Shown here: positions 47,159-57,405 of the stretch, in pieces
How the letters are laid out: each line of letters starts with the position of its first letter
How positions within the stretch are numbered: the first letter of the stretch is position 1
Origin: Methanobacteriota archaeon
Lineage (GTDB): Archaea > Thermoplasmatota > E2 > DHVEG-1
DNA length: 59,114 nt
Direction of reading: 5' to 3'
NCBI GenBank assembly: GCA_903877165.1
Contig: CAIRCU010000037.1
Span: 1 to 59,114, forward strand
Notes under the pieces: model-generated
The model's input: only the letters and a program-made list of their open reading frames with translations
What the model was told of the DNA's origin: nothing
Databases searched by the model: none
Program-made: the position numbers and the translations under genes

Positions 47159-48523
47159 ATGCCTCTCGGAGGGTTATCCTATCCAAAATTTATTAAAAGC
47201 ATCTTAAATGACGATCTGTTTCGATCAGGCCTCTTAGTTTTTTTTGCGTATGTATTCGCAAGTGCTTTTTTTTACATTAATAATATCGTTTTAGGAAGAA
47301 TAATGGGCATCGAAACGTATGGTGCATTCGGGGCCCTCTTTTCCCTTTCGTTCTTTCTGCAATTCATCTTATTGCGATCCGTTACTGTCATTGACGCTCA
47401 GTTCATTTCCAAGTTCAAAGGACAAAATAATTCCAAAATAATACCGGTTTTCCACAGGAAGATCCTCATATATATGACTGGGATAGGGATAGTCGCATTC
47501 GTGATTTTCTCGCTTTTAAGCGGACAAATCGCCTACTTTCTCCACATAGATTCGGTTCCATTAGTCATACTCCTGGGGGTTCTGTTTCTTTTTTGTTGGC
47601 CCATGTCGGTCAATTGCGGTACGATACAAGGTCTTCAACGCTTCAATCAGGTCGCCCTCATGAATATACTGCCAGCAATATTTCGATTTGTTATCGGCGT
47701 GGGATTGGTCCTTATCGGATACGGTCTCTATGGAGCGGTCTGGGGATTAGTACTAGGGACTGTCGTCGCTGTCCTAGTATCTTTCTATCTCCTCCGAGAT
47801 GTCCTCAGTATATCACGTCTAAAATCTTCTTCAAAACCGCTCTCGAGGACTCACGCACAATCCTCCTTAAATCCTGATATCGTCTCTGCTGCAGATAGTG
47901 AACTCAAAGAGGCGTTCCGGTTCTCCCTTCCCGTCCTATTTGCGGTCGTATGCATCGCCATTCCGACAAACATCGATGTCGTATTGGTAAAGCACTTTTT
48001 TTCATCTGCTGAAACCGGTCTCTATACTGCAGTTACGTTGTTTGGACGAATCATATTCTCCATACCTATCGCCATGGTTACCGTGATGTATCCAAAAGTG
48101 GTGGAAGCTCATGCACAAAAAAGTGAGACCAAGGGGTTATTGAATAGAAGCTTACTTTATACTGGATTACCCTCAGGAATTTTAGCGATATCGTTTTATG
48201 TTATACCAAAATTCTTTTTAGGGTTTTTCTATGGAAATGAATATATTGAAGGTGGACCGTTTTTACAGCTGTACGGGATTTTCATCTTCTTCTTCTCGCT
48301 CACGACCGTGTTGTTATACAATAGCCTAGCAAAGAATCGATACGGGTTTGTGTACCTCTTTGCAGCGTTTTCCATTCTCGAGATGGGATTAATCTGGGTC
48401 TATCATAATTCGATAAACAATGTTCTTCAGATATTCCTTATCATAAGCATAGTCACTTTTATCATTGGTTTTTATCTGAATTATTTGTATTCAGAGAAAA
48501 ATCAGAAGCCTCTGAAAACATGA
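47159..48523 (+). CDS. Polysaccharide flippase, Wzx/MATE-like
   Basis: 454 residues from the ATG at 47159, six codons inside an earlier GTG. About 12-14 membrane segments are present, starting with LRSGLLVFFAYVFASAFFYI-type sequence. GRIMGIETYGAFGALFSLSF, VNCGTIQGLQRFNQVALMNI and LVKHFFSSAETGLYTAVTLF are typical of the oligosaccharide flippase family (COG2244). It probably moves lipid-linked glycans across the membrane. No glycosyltransferase is adjacent. It is the first gene of an AT-rich region of large secreted proteins, so it could supply the glycans they modify. Confidence 0.88.
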   Translation: MPLGGLSYPKFIKSILNDDLFRSGLLVFFAYVFASAFFYINNIVLGRIMGIETYGAFGALFSLSFFLQFILLRSVTVIDAQFISKFKGQNNSKIIPVFHRKILIYMTGIGIVAFVIFSLLSGQIAYFLHIDSVPLVILLGVLFLFCWPMSVNCGTIQGLQRFNQVALMNILPAIFRFVIGVGLVLIGYGLYGAVWGLVLGTVVAVLVSFYLLRDVLSISRLKSSSKPLSRTHAQSSLNPDIVSAADSELKEAFRFSLPVLFAVVCIAIPTNIDVVLVKHFFSSAETGLYTAVTLFGRIIFSIPIAMVTVMYPKVVEAHAQKSETKGLLNRSLLYTGLPSGILAISFYVIPKFFLGFFYGNEYIEGGPFLQLYGIFIFFFSLTTVLLYNSLAKNRYGFVYLFAAFSILEMGLIWVYHNSINNVLQIFLIISIVTFIIGFYLNYLYSEKNQKPLKT

Positions 48524-48670
48524 TGAAAAATTAAAATTTTTTCTCTCCCTCCAATAGGACTACTATACGAGTATCGTTGCCTTCCTTCGTTTTAGTTAAT
48601 AGCTGGAGGTATTACTCAACGAAAAGTGTACTTGGATTCATTGGCATGGTCCCTGGATTCACTCATAAGG

Positions 48671-48680
48671 TTTAAATATT
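48671..48680 (+). promoter_or_regulatory. TATA box of TSP3/Ig repeat protein
   Basis: TTTAAATATT lies 37 bases before the ATG at 48708, giving a leader of only about 8 bases. A similar box with ATTTAAATATAT serves the flippase gene. Confidence 0.55.
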
Positions 48681-48707
48681 ATATCCTTATGTGAAAAGTG
48701 GAAATCT

Positions 48708-51404
48708 ATGAAAAAAAGAGCGTTGGACCTCTTTTTTGTTGTAGCATTGATTGTTCTGCTCTTTGGTATACTTAGCGTCTATGCTCTTGGTTATTTTGAT
48801 TCTGACGGAGACGGCGTTCGCGATAATCAAGACGCGTTTCCATATGATTCAGCAGCAAGCAAAGATAGCGATCATGACGGTCATCCCGATGAATGGAATG
48901 TGAATTGGAATCCCCAAACTAAAACAACGAACCTGACCATCGATGCGTTCCCCTATGATCCTACCGAATGGAAAGATTCTGATGGGGATGGTGTAGGAGA
49001 CAACGTAGATGCCTTACCGAATACCCCTACCGAATGGAAGGATTCTGACCATGATGGCATAGGCGATAATAGCGATGCTTTTCCCTATGATCCTGCTGCA
49101 AGTAAAGATAGCGATCATGACGGGTATCCTGATGAATGGAATACAGGATGGACTCCAAGCGCAAACAAAACATGCAACATCTCGAATCTCGTGTCCAATA
49201 CGACCTATACATGGACTGTTCGAGTAAACGATGGTCTCCATTGGACTAACCGGAGCTATACGTTTACCACTCAGCCTGCGCCATCTACGCAGATTGATGA
49301 TATGCCTTTGATGTTTAATCCTGTTCCTTTGGATGGGTCTAGGGGTGTGCCGGTTACTACGTCTTCGTTAAGTATTGTGATTGAGAATCCTGTCGGGAAA
49401 TTATTCAATTGGACTCTTTCCAGTTCCTATCTAAATGCAGAGAACAATTCAGGGTCGGGAGCAAGCAATGGTACGAAGACGTGCAGTATCTTTGGTCTTG
49501 CGTATAATACGACCTATTCCTGGACTGTCCGAGTAAACGATGGTCTCCATTGGACTAACCAAACCTATACGTTTATCACCCAGCCTTCGCCAACAACACA
49601 GGCTAGTGATGTTCCATTGGTTTTCGATCCTGTTCCTTTGGATGGGTCCAGGGGTGTGTCGGTTAATGCATCTTCGTTAAATATTACAATTGAAACTCCT
49701 GAAACAGACTTCTTTAACTGGACGATTACTACGTCTCCAGATGCAGGCAACAGTTCGGGGACCGGAGGAACAACGAATCTGACATTGGATCCATTCCCGC
49801 ATAATTCAGAAGAATATATTGATTCAGATGGTGACGGCGTTGGTGATAATAAGGATAAATTTCCTACTGATCCTGCTGCTAGCTTAGATTCAGATAATGA
49901 TGGCTATCCTGATCGCTGGAATAAAGGGATGAATCAAAGCGATAGTACTACAAATTTAACGCTTGATGCTTTTCCCAAAGATCCTGCAGCAGGCAAAGAC
50001 AGCGATTATGACGGATATCCCGATGAATGGAACAAAGGATGGACTCCAAGTAGAACTGAAACATGCAACATCTCAAATCTCACATATAATACTACATTTA
50101 CTTGGACTGTTCGAGTAAACGATAGTCATCATTGGACCAACCGGAGCTATACGTTTACCACTCAGTCCGCGCCATCTTCACAGACAAATTATTTGCCGTT
50201 GGTTTTCAATCCTGTTCCTTTAGATGGGTCCAGAGGCGTGCCGGTTACTACGTCTTCGTTAAGTATTGTGATTGAGAATCCTGATGGTAAATATTTCACT
50301 TGGACTCTTTCCAGTTCCTCACTCAGCTTAAAGAACAATTCAGGAACGGAAGCAAGCAACGGAACAAAAACGTGCGCTATCTCTGATCTCACATACAATA
50401 CTACCTATACCTGGACTGTTCGGGTGAACGATGGTCTCCACTGGACCAACCAAACCTATATATTTACCACCGAGCTAAAACCGTCTATACAAGCCAATAA
50501 TGCACCTTTGGTCTCCACTCCTTTTCCCATGAACCAATCAAGGGGCGTCCCAATCAATACATCTTCGCTAAGCATTATGATCGAAAATCCTGATGCAGAA
50601 TTCTTTTCCTGGACAATTACTACATCCCCCGACGTAGGAAACTATTCAGGGATTGGAGGAACGAATCTAACACTAGACGTATTTCCAAATAACTCTAACC
50701 GATGGAGAAATTCTTCTGCCCTGCCGAAAGGAATTATATCTGAAAAGAAAATCCAGTTATCGGAAATATTTATGGGAAAGGGGATTGCATACGATGGATC
50801 GTCCTATTATTACGTTCTTAATTACGATGATGTGAACACGAGTAATAGAAAGGTATATCAATTTAATAATAATTTCTCCTTTACTGGATTGAATTGGAGT
50901 TATAATCTATATATTCAAGTACCAACAGGAATTATTTATTACGGTGGTTCTCTCTATATAACAAGTAACATTTTTACCGATAGGTATAAAGCATATATCT
51001 ATGAATTTTCTACAAATGGAAGTTATAAAACATCAATAGATTTAAGTTCTTTAAGCGATAGTGACAACATTGGTTATGCTCAAGCAGTCACCTGTTGCAA
51101 CCACCATATCTATGTAGGTGACACAAAATCGCCAAAATACATTCATATCTACAATGCATCCACTCTTACACCTGAGGGACTCATCGATAATGATCGCTAT
51201 CCCTCAGGCATTGTCGTTAATGAAACTGGCGGCTGGTACTATATCACTGACCAATCGACAAACGTTAACTGTCTCTATCTATACGATCTTCAAGGAAACT
51301 ATAAAAATTGGTATACACAATTTTATAAAAATACTATCACACTCGTTGGAGATAGACTTATTGCTCTATCTGGAAATAGAATATACACCTATAAATTATT
51401 GTAG
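48708..51404 (+). CDS. Large surface protein with TSP3 calcium repeats and Ig-like domains
   Basis: 898 residues. A signal peptide or anchor (8-28) leads to TSP3-like calcium-binding repeats (DSDGDGVRDNQDAFPYD, residues about 31-145). Ig/fibronectin-type domains follow, with the motif NTTYTWTVRVNDGLHWTNRS and PLDGSRGVPVTTSSLSI, alternating with more TSP3 repeats. Two large near-duplicated blocks are visible. The C-terminal 220 residues (from about 680, GKGIAYDGSSYYYVLNYDD) look like a six- or seven-strand beta-propeller, with YIYEFSTNGSYKTS and GGWYYITDQSTNVN repeats. Many Asn-x-Ser/Thr sites suggest N-glycosylation. A role in calcium-stabilised cell-surface contacts is inferred. Confidence 0.88.
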   Translation: MKKRALDLFFVVALIVLLFGILSVYALGYFDSDGDGVRDNQDAFPYDSAASKDSDHDGHPDEWNVNWNPQTKTTNLTIDAFPYDPTEWKDSDGDGVGDNVDALPNTPTEWKDSDHDGIGDNSDAFPYDPAASKDSDHDGYPDEWNTGWTPSANKTCNISNLVSNTTYTWTVRVNDGLHWTNRSYTFTTQPAPSTQIDDMPLMFNPVPLDGSRGVPVTTSSLSIVIENPVGKLFNWTLSSSYLNAENNSGSGASNGTKTCSIFGLAYNTTYSWTVRVNDGLHWTNQTYTFITQPSPTTQASDVPLVFDPVPLDGSRGVSVNASSLNITIETPETDFFNWTITTSPDAGNSSGTGGTTNLTLDPFPHNSEEYIDSDGDGVGDNKDKFPTDPAASLDSDNDGYPDRWNKGMNQSDSTTNLTLDAFPKDPAAGKDSDYDGYPDEWNKGWTPSRTETCNISNLTYNTTFTWTVRVNDSHHWTNRSYTFTTQSAPSSQTNYLPLVFNPVPLDGSRGVPVTTSSLSIVIENPDGKYFTWTLSSSSLSLKNNSGTEASNGTKTCAISDLTYNTTYTWTVRVNDGLHWTNQTYIFTTELKPSIQANNAPLVSTPFPMNQSRGVPINTSSLSIMIENPDAEFFSWTITTSPDVGNYSGIGGTNLTLDVFPNNSNRWRNSSALPKGIISEKKIQLSEIFMGKGIAYDGSSYYYVLNYDDVNTSNRKVYQFNNNFSFTGLNWSYNLYIQVPTGIIYYGGSLYITSNIFTDRYKAYIYEFSTNGSYKTSIDLSSLSDSDNIGYAQAVTCCNHHIYVGDTKSPKYIHIYNASTLTPEGLIDNDRYPSGIVVNETGGWYYITDQSTNVNCLYLYDLQGNYKNWYTQFYKNTITLVGDRLIALSGNRIYTYKLL
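49088..49790 (+). repeat. Internal direct repeat of surface protein, copy 1
   Basis: A block of about 700 bases (TSP3 end, two Ig-like domains, then GGTNLTLD) recurs 892 bases downstream with clear sequence identity. Within each block PLDGSRGV occurs at 310-base spacing (49321, 49630). Confidence 0.7.
49980..50679 (+). repeat. Internal direct repeat of surface protein, copy 2
   Basis: Second copy of the block at 49088-49790. PLDGSRGV lies at 50212 and a decayed form (FPMNQSRGV) at 50523, the same 310-base spacing. The copies share long matches such as GTTACTACGTCTTCGTTAAG. Confidence 0.7.
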
Positions 51405-51709
51405 GATTGAGCCTCAATATGGAAGTAATTATTAAAAGTTTTAACGTCTTTTAAATAAGAAAGTCCCATGCTTTAGTTTGGAGATGAATCGCTCATGGTC
51501 GTATCGTAAAACGGTTTTAGGCGTTTTCTTCTCTCGGGGGAAAGTCGCGTGATTTATTGCGTAGAAGGGGAAAGTACATACTTATAGATTTTATAATGAA
51601 AGAAAATATGAATAATCATTTCCTAACACCCAACTGCACGGAAATATGGGTTCGCACGATATGTTTTTAAAGGGGATGACTGTAATAAAATTGTATATTG
51701 TGGAATAAC
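51405..51709. other. AT-rich intergenic region
   Basis: About 300 bases with no gene seen. Near the downstream gene, TTTTTAAAGG (51664-51673) lies about 43 bases before the ATG at 51710 and is a candidate TATA box. No RNA structure stands out. Confidence 0.5.
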
Positions 51710-54199
51710 ATGAAAAAAAAGAATAAAATAAGGATCCTACCAATTGTATTATGTGTAATACTAATTAATTCCTTGTTTGTGTCAGTATCAAAAGCAACAA
51801 CGATAGGAACAATCAACAGTAGTATTGTCTCTACCTATGAATGGGATACTGCACGGGGAATGTACCCCGACATGATGCGAGTAAACAATACGAACTACTA
51901 CATTATTGTCTCTGATGCAGATAGTAATGGTAAGGAAGGAGTGATTCAAACCATTCTGGTGTATGCGAATAATGGAACTATTTCACATAGCAATATTTCG
52001 TGGTTCAAGTTCGATTCAACGACAGAAGGGGTCTATCCATCAATCTGCCACATAGAAGGAACACATACATATGCTGTCGCCTATGCGGATTCAATACCAA
52101 AGCACATTATTGTTTTCACGATAAACGTGTCAGAGTCCACAGGAGAGATAGCAGCAGGAATTACCAGCAGTCTTGACCTTGGAAACCCAACAACATTCGA
52201 TTCAGGAAATCATGTGGAAACGAATATGATTAATGTCTATAGAGGCGTTTATGTTGTTGCATACAATTCAACTCTAGGACTAGAACTTAAAACATTCTAT
52301 ACAAATAATAGAGGAGTGATTAGTGGATCTGCGAACGCTTCTTTGAAAGTAAACGACTCCATGATTTTTCCTCATATGGAGAAGGTAGACAATGATACTA
52401 TTGCTCTTGTTTACCAGGGTGATGCTTCTTCTGCTGGTTATTTGAGAACTTATAATATCTCTTCAGCTGGTACAATCACTTATACTGGTAATGAATGGGA
52501 ATTTGATACAGCAAACGGGTGTACCCCTTATATCAAACATGTCGTAGGGGATGCGTTTGCTATTGCATATAATGGTATTACCTCGAATTTATTTTTAAAG
52601 ACAGTGAAAATCAATTCCAGTGGATATATCATTAAGCGATGGGTTGACAGTTCGACGGTTGATGATGTCGGCTGTCAATATCCCTATCTCACTTGTGTTT
52701 CAGGAAATGTTTATGCTCTTACCTATCAAGGTGCTGATTATGATGGTTATGTTTCCACGATGATGATAAACAATTCAGGATATGTCAGTGATAATATCAG
52801 TTGGTTAGAATTTGATACAGCTGATGATCAGTATTTCGCTCCTATCACATGGATAGGGAATGACTACTATCTTATTGTTTATTCTGGTACTGACACGGGT
52901 GGAGATTCGCCTGCCACGTATGATGGCTGTGCACGTACAATAAACATTACGACAACAACTATTGTTCCAGTGGTTGTGGATACAGCACCCAAGAATGGTT
53001 CTACTAATTTACCTTTGTCTTTTAACTGGAGTTGCTATATCAACAATAGGAATCAGACTTATGATTATGTGATAAATTGCGATGGACAAATAAAGTCTGA
53101 GAGCAACGTGAATGATGGGACCAAGATACTTCCGCTCTCAGGATTATCATACAATACAAGATATACCGTTTATGTGAATAGTACGCATGGAACATCAGTA
53201 GTTCATAATACTTATCAGTTCACTACCATTAAACAATCTAACAGCAGTCTCCTTAATCTTATTAACCAGAAGAAAAGCATCATGGCTTTTGTAGCGCATT
53301 GTGACGATGAATATATGTTTCCTGGCCTGTTCGCATATGCGAAAAGCAAAGGATGCCACACATGGCTTATCTCATGTATAAATGTCTCACAGACAGGACC
53401 AAACGTACCCAAAGACGAGAGGATAGCTGCAAATAACTGGTTCAATCACACATTCCTTGATGCATATATTTATTTTGGAATGATGGTCAGCAAGGAAAAC
53501 TGGACAAGGATCTGTAACAATATCACATTAAGGATAAATCTCTATAAGCCTGATATCTTGATAGTGAACACCCCCGGGTACGGATATCATGATGTGATTC
53601 TCCATAAATGGCTTGGACAGATGGTACTTTCGGTTTATAAAAACCTCACCTATCATCCTACTCTCTATTGGATCGTCAACAGCGGTCAGGATTTAGACCC
53701 TACTAAAACAGAGATGACTATGTATCCACCGTCAGATATAATCAGTTCAGATTTGTATTCAAGCTATTTTGGTAAAACAGCATGGGACCTGAAAATTGAG
53801 AGCTGGGAACGATATTCTTTGTCTATGGGGGCAAATGCACTTGAGGCATTATTAAAAAATGAAACAATGATTAATAACAATAACAGATGTGAATATTTCT
53901 ATGATACCAATATTACCTACGATATCACCGTAATTAGAGGTGGATTCGGTGTCAGCGCCGTGATTAAGAACATCGGAATCATCGACCAAACCCAAGTGCC
54001 ATGGAGCATTAACCTTGCCGGCGGCCTTGTCCTCCTTAAGGGAAAAAGCGGAAAAATTGATATTAAATCTGGCGCAGAAGCAACCGTAAGAGCGATGGTC
54101 TTTGGATTCGGTAAACCAACTATTACGGTCACTGTAGGCAAAGAAACAAAGACAGCAACAGGAATCCTCATCCTGTTCTTCGTCGTCGGAGTTAAATAA
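51710..54199 (+). CDS. Exported protein: beta-propeller, Ig-like and PIG-L deacetylase domains
   Basis: 829 residues from the ATG at 51710; another 4 residues upstream are possible. A signal peptide (about 3-28) leads to a large beta-propeller (35-415), with repeats such as YPDMMRVNNTNYYIIVSDAD and YPSICHIEGTHTYAVAYAD. An Ig-like domain follows (about 425-505, PKNGSTNLPLSFNWSC). From about 515 a PIG-L/LmbE deacetylase domain is seen, with AHCDDEYMF (the AHxDDE zinc motif), CINVSQTGP and GYGYHDVILHKWL (H-x5-H). The last 85 residues (GGFGVSAVIKNIG ... LAGGLVLLKGKS) are a beta domain ending hydrophobically. PIG-L enzymes remove acetyl from N-acetyl-glucosamine groups. Extracellular sugar deacetylation is therefore likely. 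Confidence 0.85.
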   Translation: MKKKNKIRILPIVLCVILINSLFVSVSKATTIGTINSSIVSTYEWDTARGMYPDMMRVNNTNYYIIVSDADSNGKEGVIQTILVYANNGTISHSNISWFKFDSTTEGVYPSICHIEGTHTYAVAYADSIPKHIIVFTINVSESTGEIAAGITSSLDLGNPTTFDSGNHVETNMINVYRGVYVVAYNSTLGLELKTFYTNNRGVISGSANASLKVNDSMIFPHMEKVDNDTIALVYQGDASSAGYLRTYNISSAGTITYTGNEWEFDTANGCTPYIKHVVGDAFAIAYNGITSNLFLKTVKINSSGYIIKRWVDSSTVDDVGCQYPYLTCVSGNVYALTYQGADYDGYVSTMMINNSGYVSDNISWLEFDTADDQYFAPITWIGNDYYLIVYSGTDTGGDSPATYDGCARTINITTTTIVPVVVDTAPKNGSTNLPLSFNWSCYINNRNQTYDYVINCDGQIKSESNVNDGTKILPLSGLSYNTRYTVYVNSTHGTSVVHNTYQFTTIKQSNSSLLNLINQKKSIMAFVAHCDDEYMFPGLFAYAKSKGCHTWLISCINVSQTGPNVPKDERIAANNWFNHTFLDAYIYFGMMVSKENWTRICNNITLRINLYKPDILIVNTPGYGYHDVILHKWLGQMVLSVYKNLTYHPTLYWIVNSGQDLDPTKTEMTMYPPSDIISSDLYSSYFGKTAWDLKIESWERYSLSMGANALEALLKNETMINNNNRCEYFYDTNITYDITVIRGGFGVSAVIKNIGIIDQTQVPWSINLAGGLVLLKGKSGKIDIKSGAEATVRAMVFGFGKPTITVTVGKETKTATGILILFFVVGVK

Positions 54200-54284
54200 A
54201 ACTCCTCTCTTTTTCCACTATTGATTCACACAAGAAACATGAATTTCATTGAATGAAAGGGAGAGACTTACATCGTCTAATTCT

Positions 54285-57017
54285 TCATTGTAATGTATAC
54301 GTGTGCTTTGGCTGTGTAGTGAAACTTCCACTGTTTATCTCGACGACGGTATTGCTTGTTATGTCAAATACCTCAGTTATGCCTCCTTCTAACGTATAGG
54401 AAGACTCATTATAGGCAAAAAGTACCTGAGTAGTACTTTCGTTATCATACCATAATATGCCAGTATCGTTGGAAAGCACATGACGTTTGTCCATGTATGA
54501 AGATACGGCATTATAATCTTTATTTGCTTGGGAGACATTGTCTTTTTCTGTATCATTCAAGTATGCATAATTTATCATCGGACATGCTTTATTAGCTATA
54601 AATCTGTAATAGTCAATCTGCATGGGACTGTAATCGTTAGGATGCCAGAGTGTAAAAGCTGTTTTGTAGGCAAGGTACTCTTTTCCTTTAAAAGCAGCGT
54701 TTATATCTCTATCACCACGAGGCGACCCTGGAGGTGTGACAGCAACTGATCCAACAGCTGTCATTCCAAAGGGACCGATGGACTCAAGATACGGTGCATA
54801 CCCCATTCGTTGTGTTGCAGATAGAAACTGCATGAGCGGGTCAATAGACGGTTTGATGATCGATGCAGAATAATCGGTATCGAAGCCTTGGGTGAAGGAA
54901 TCGTGCCAGATGCCGTTACACCCAAAGTTGGTCTCTGCTGCTTTGAGTTTTTCTAGTGCATATGCAAGGTATCCGCTTCGATAACTTAGTACGTAAACAT
55001 CACCAGATGCGGCTGTGTTATAGCTGCCGTCAACATTTGTGACTCTCCACTCAGTCACGGGAATATCTGGAGACTGTTGAGAGTAGCATATTGACAACCA
55101 GATTGAAAGTTCCATATCTAGATTGTGTGTTTTATTGAAGAAGTACTTCAGCTCATTGACATCATCAGGATGTACATCGATACTATGTGTGGCAAGACGA
55201 TTTTCATCGTACGGGGCACCTATCCGACCATTGCTCTTCCAGACAGAGGAGATACTCACATGTTTGAAGTTATGGTCTGCATATTCTGGTAACTGGGTGT
55301 CTGCTACGGTTCTATATGGTGGGGCTGCTCCTGTTGCTGCATCGAGATGACCTAACACGGTAGGAACAAGTTCTACTTCATTTAAACCGTAAAATTTTCG
55401 ATAGTCTTGGCTTATTTGATCAAGAAGATAGGTGTATTCGTCTATTCCGCCCTTGTTGGCGTAGAACACTAGACGGAGAGGTGTCTCCGCTTGTTTGGTC
55501 TCTCCAAACGAAAACTCATCGTAGGACCAGAGTTGATCTGAATCATTATTTTTTTGTAAGATATTCCTTACTTCACATGGGGGCCAGATGTAAGAAGCTA
55601 ATGCGCCAGTGTCATCGTACTGATAGTCCGGAGGCTGAGACTGACCCAGAAGAGAATTTGTGTTTATATTGAATCCTTCTTGTTGTGTGCAGCTGCGTTC
55701 CCAATCGGTCTTCTCCCTGCGGGTGAGGAGAGTCTTTCCACTAATATTTTCGTTTATTTCCCATGAGCATTTAAACCCCATTTTCGAAATATTTATAGGG
55801 CTGATTATGGAAAATCTATATCCCAACCCTGTATATTGGTTTCCTTCGATTGTCGTATTCCATGGGGTGAATATCCAATCTATACTAATATTTCCTTCAG
55901 TTGTGATTAATTGACTGTGCACAATCACTATTTTTCCTTTGGTTTCATAACTAAGATATTGACATTTAGTATAGGTGATTATCACAAACGTGCCATTTTC
56001 AATTTTTTCTATGGTAAATGTTCCTGATGATATAGGTTTACGCAGAGGAGTCCCGTTGATGTTTACGTCTCCGATGCCAAGTATCCTGTTGTTATTCAGA
56101 TTTAGTTCTACGCTTAAGGCATTTCCCCAAATGAATTGAATGTAATCCGATGTTGTTATTATATCAGGAGACGTTCCCTCGGTATTGGCCGGGAAAAATA
56201 CATCTATAGAGTTAATAATAAACGGCTCTACTGAGATATTTTCTATTATTGTATGTCCATGATTGTCGTGTGCCTCCAGTGTTGCTTGACCCGCGGTTAC
56301 GTTGAGTGCAAGATAGGTTGCACCATAAATTTCTGCTGGTTGTTCATTGATTAGAACAGAAGCGTTGTAAATTGGACTTAGCAATTTATTATCCTGTAAA
56401 ATTCTACCAGAAACAGTACCTGTTTCTACTGTTTCGTTAAAATTATCTGGGGTATCATTTGAATTATTGTCCGTTGGTGTTCCACCGCCATTATTCGCGG
56501 GTGATCCTCCAACGTTAAATTCATCATGAGGTGTTTGTTCCGCTTTCGGCGTGAGATATATATTTGCATAACCTGTTTGAAGCTGAGTTACGAGAACGGT
56601 GCTTGAATAATTTTCATAACCTATCGCCTTAACAATTATTAGGTATTCTTCTAATTCTGTGAATTTGAATGCTGCTATTCCGGTTTTGTTCGTAGTTCCG
56701 GTCAGGTTCCCAACGTTGACTGTGGCAGCTGTGACTGGAGTCATTGTATCGTTATTATAGACTTGAACAAGAAATGAATAACCTTCGGCTGGCGCTGTCT
56801 CTTCGCTGAGATTTTCTCCTCCCCCTGGTTTAACCGTTAAACCTGGGTTATTCTGGGCGGACGCATCTGATGTAGTATTGAGTAGTGAATTTTCCGGAGA
56901 TTTTTCATATATTTTTTCTTTGGGAAATATAAATGTAGCAATAATTGTTGATGTAAATATGAATATTACTAACAGCACAGCTATTAACAATGCAATTTTT
57001 TTTATTATTCCTCTCAC
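54285..57017 (-). CDS. Surface-anchored glycosidase-like protein, copy 1
   Basis: 910 residues, starting at a GTG (57017). An N-terminal membrane anchor (7-31) is followed by two CarboxypepD_reg-like beta domains (about 72-155, with VTAATVNVGNLTGTTNKTG, and 195-275) with a Gly/Asn/Thr-rich linker. A beta-sandwich (about 280-480) and a TIM-barrel-like part follow: YADHNFKHVSISSVWKSNGR, DMELSIWLSICYSQQSPDI, EWRVTNVDGSYNT, NFGCNGIWHDSFTQGF, YAPYLESIGPFGMTAVGSV. A Trp/Asp pattern of this kind is typical of clan GH-D (GH36/GH27/GH31-like) enzymes, but I cannot name a family or confirm a nucleophile. A C-terminal beta domain completes it. It degrades or modifies a glycan outside the cell, by inference. 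Confidence 0.75.
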   Translation of the reverse strand: MRGIIKKIALLIAVLLVIFIFTSTIIATFIFPKEKIYEKSPENSLLNTTSDASAQNNPGLTVKPGGGENLSEETAPAEGYSFLVQVYNNDTMTPVTAATVNVGNLTGTTNKTGIAAFKFTELEEYLIIVKAIGYENYSSTVLVTQLQTGYANIYLTPKAEQTPHDEFNVGGSPANNGGGTPTDNNSNDTPDNFNETVETGTVSGRILQDNKLLSPIYNASVLINEQPAEIYGATYLALNVTAGQATLEAHDNHGHTIIENISVEPFIINSIDVFFPANTEGTSPDIITTSDYIQFIWGNALSVELNLNNNRILGIGDVNINGTPLRKPISSGTFTIEKIENGTFVIITYTKCQYLSYETKGKIVIVHSQLITTEGNISIDWIFTPWNTTIEGNQYTGLGYRFSIISPINISKMGFKCSWEINENISGKTLLTRREKTDWERSCTQQEGFNINTNSLLGQSQPPDYQYDDTGALASYIWPPCEVRNILQKNNDSDQLWSYDEFSFGETKQAETPLRLVFYANKGGIDEYTYLLDQISQDYRKFYGLNEVELVPTVLGHLDAATGAAPPYRTVADTQLPEYADHNFKHVSISSVWKSNGRIGAPYDENRLATHSIDVHPDDVNELKYFFNKTHNLDMELSIWLSICYSQQSPDIPVTEWRVTNVDGSYNTAASGDVYVLSYRSGYLAYALEKLKAAETNFGCNGIWHDSFTQGFDTDYSASIIKPSIDPLMQFLSATQRMGYAPYLESIGPFGMTAVGSVAVTPPGSPRGDRDINAAFKGKEYLAYKTAFTLWHPNDYSPMQIDYYRFIANKACPMINYAYLNDTEKDNVSQANKDYNAVSSYMDKRHVLSNDTGILWYDNESTTQVLFAYNESSYTLEGGITEVFDITSNTVVEINSGSFTTQPKHTYTLQ

Positions 57018-57405
57018 CTAACCGTGTTAATATTTGTCGTTAAAAACTAATAAACTATCCGTGCCAAAATGTCAAAGTGAACAATTTAGTTCCAAAAAAC
57101 CAACAGGAGTAAATTATTATTTTTCATGTGATAAAATAAAATGAAAATTTCATCTACTTGCTACAATAGATTCAAGTTTAAAATTACGAGGTACTGCTTT
57201 AACATCCAACACATAATTGTTGAGATATACGCCTGCACAGCACGTAGAAATAATCAAAAAATCAAAGAGAAATCTTCAACCATAGTATCCAACACTACGA
57301 TATATCGACTGTAAATTACATGGAATCTTGAACAACACAGGGCTCATACATACATCGCTTTCGTTCTCACTGTTGATGATTGGTTCTTCACCGTTCATTT
57401 TTTCT
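57018..57405. other. AT-rich spacer between tandem glycosidase-like genes
   Basis: 388 bases, no gene seen. It probably holds the promoter of the 910-residue gene on the minus strand (TTTATTAG or TTTTTAACG near 57030-57050). The sequence just downstream of each paralogue's stop (54270-54290 and 57395-57410, TTCTTCATTG[CT]AAT) is similar, which supports a tandem duplication that included flanking DNA. Confidence 0.5.
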
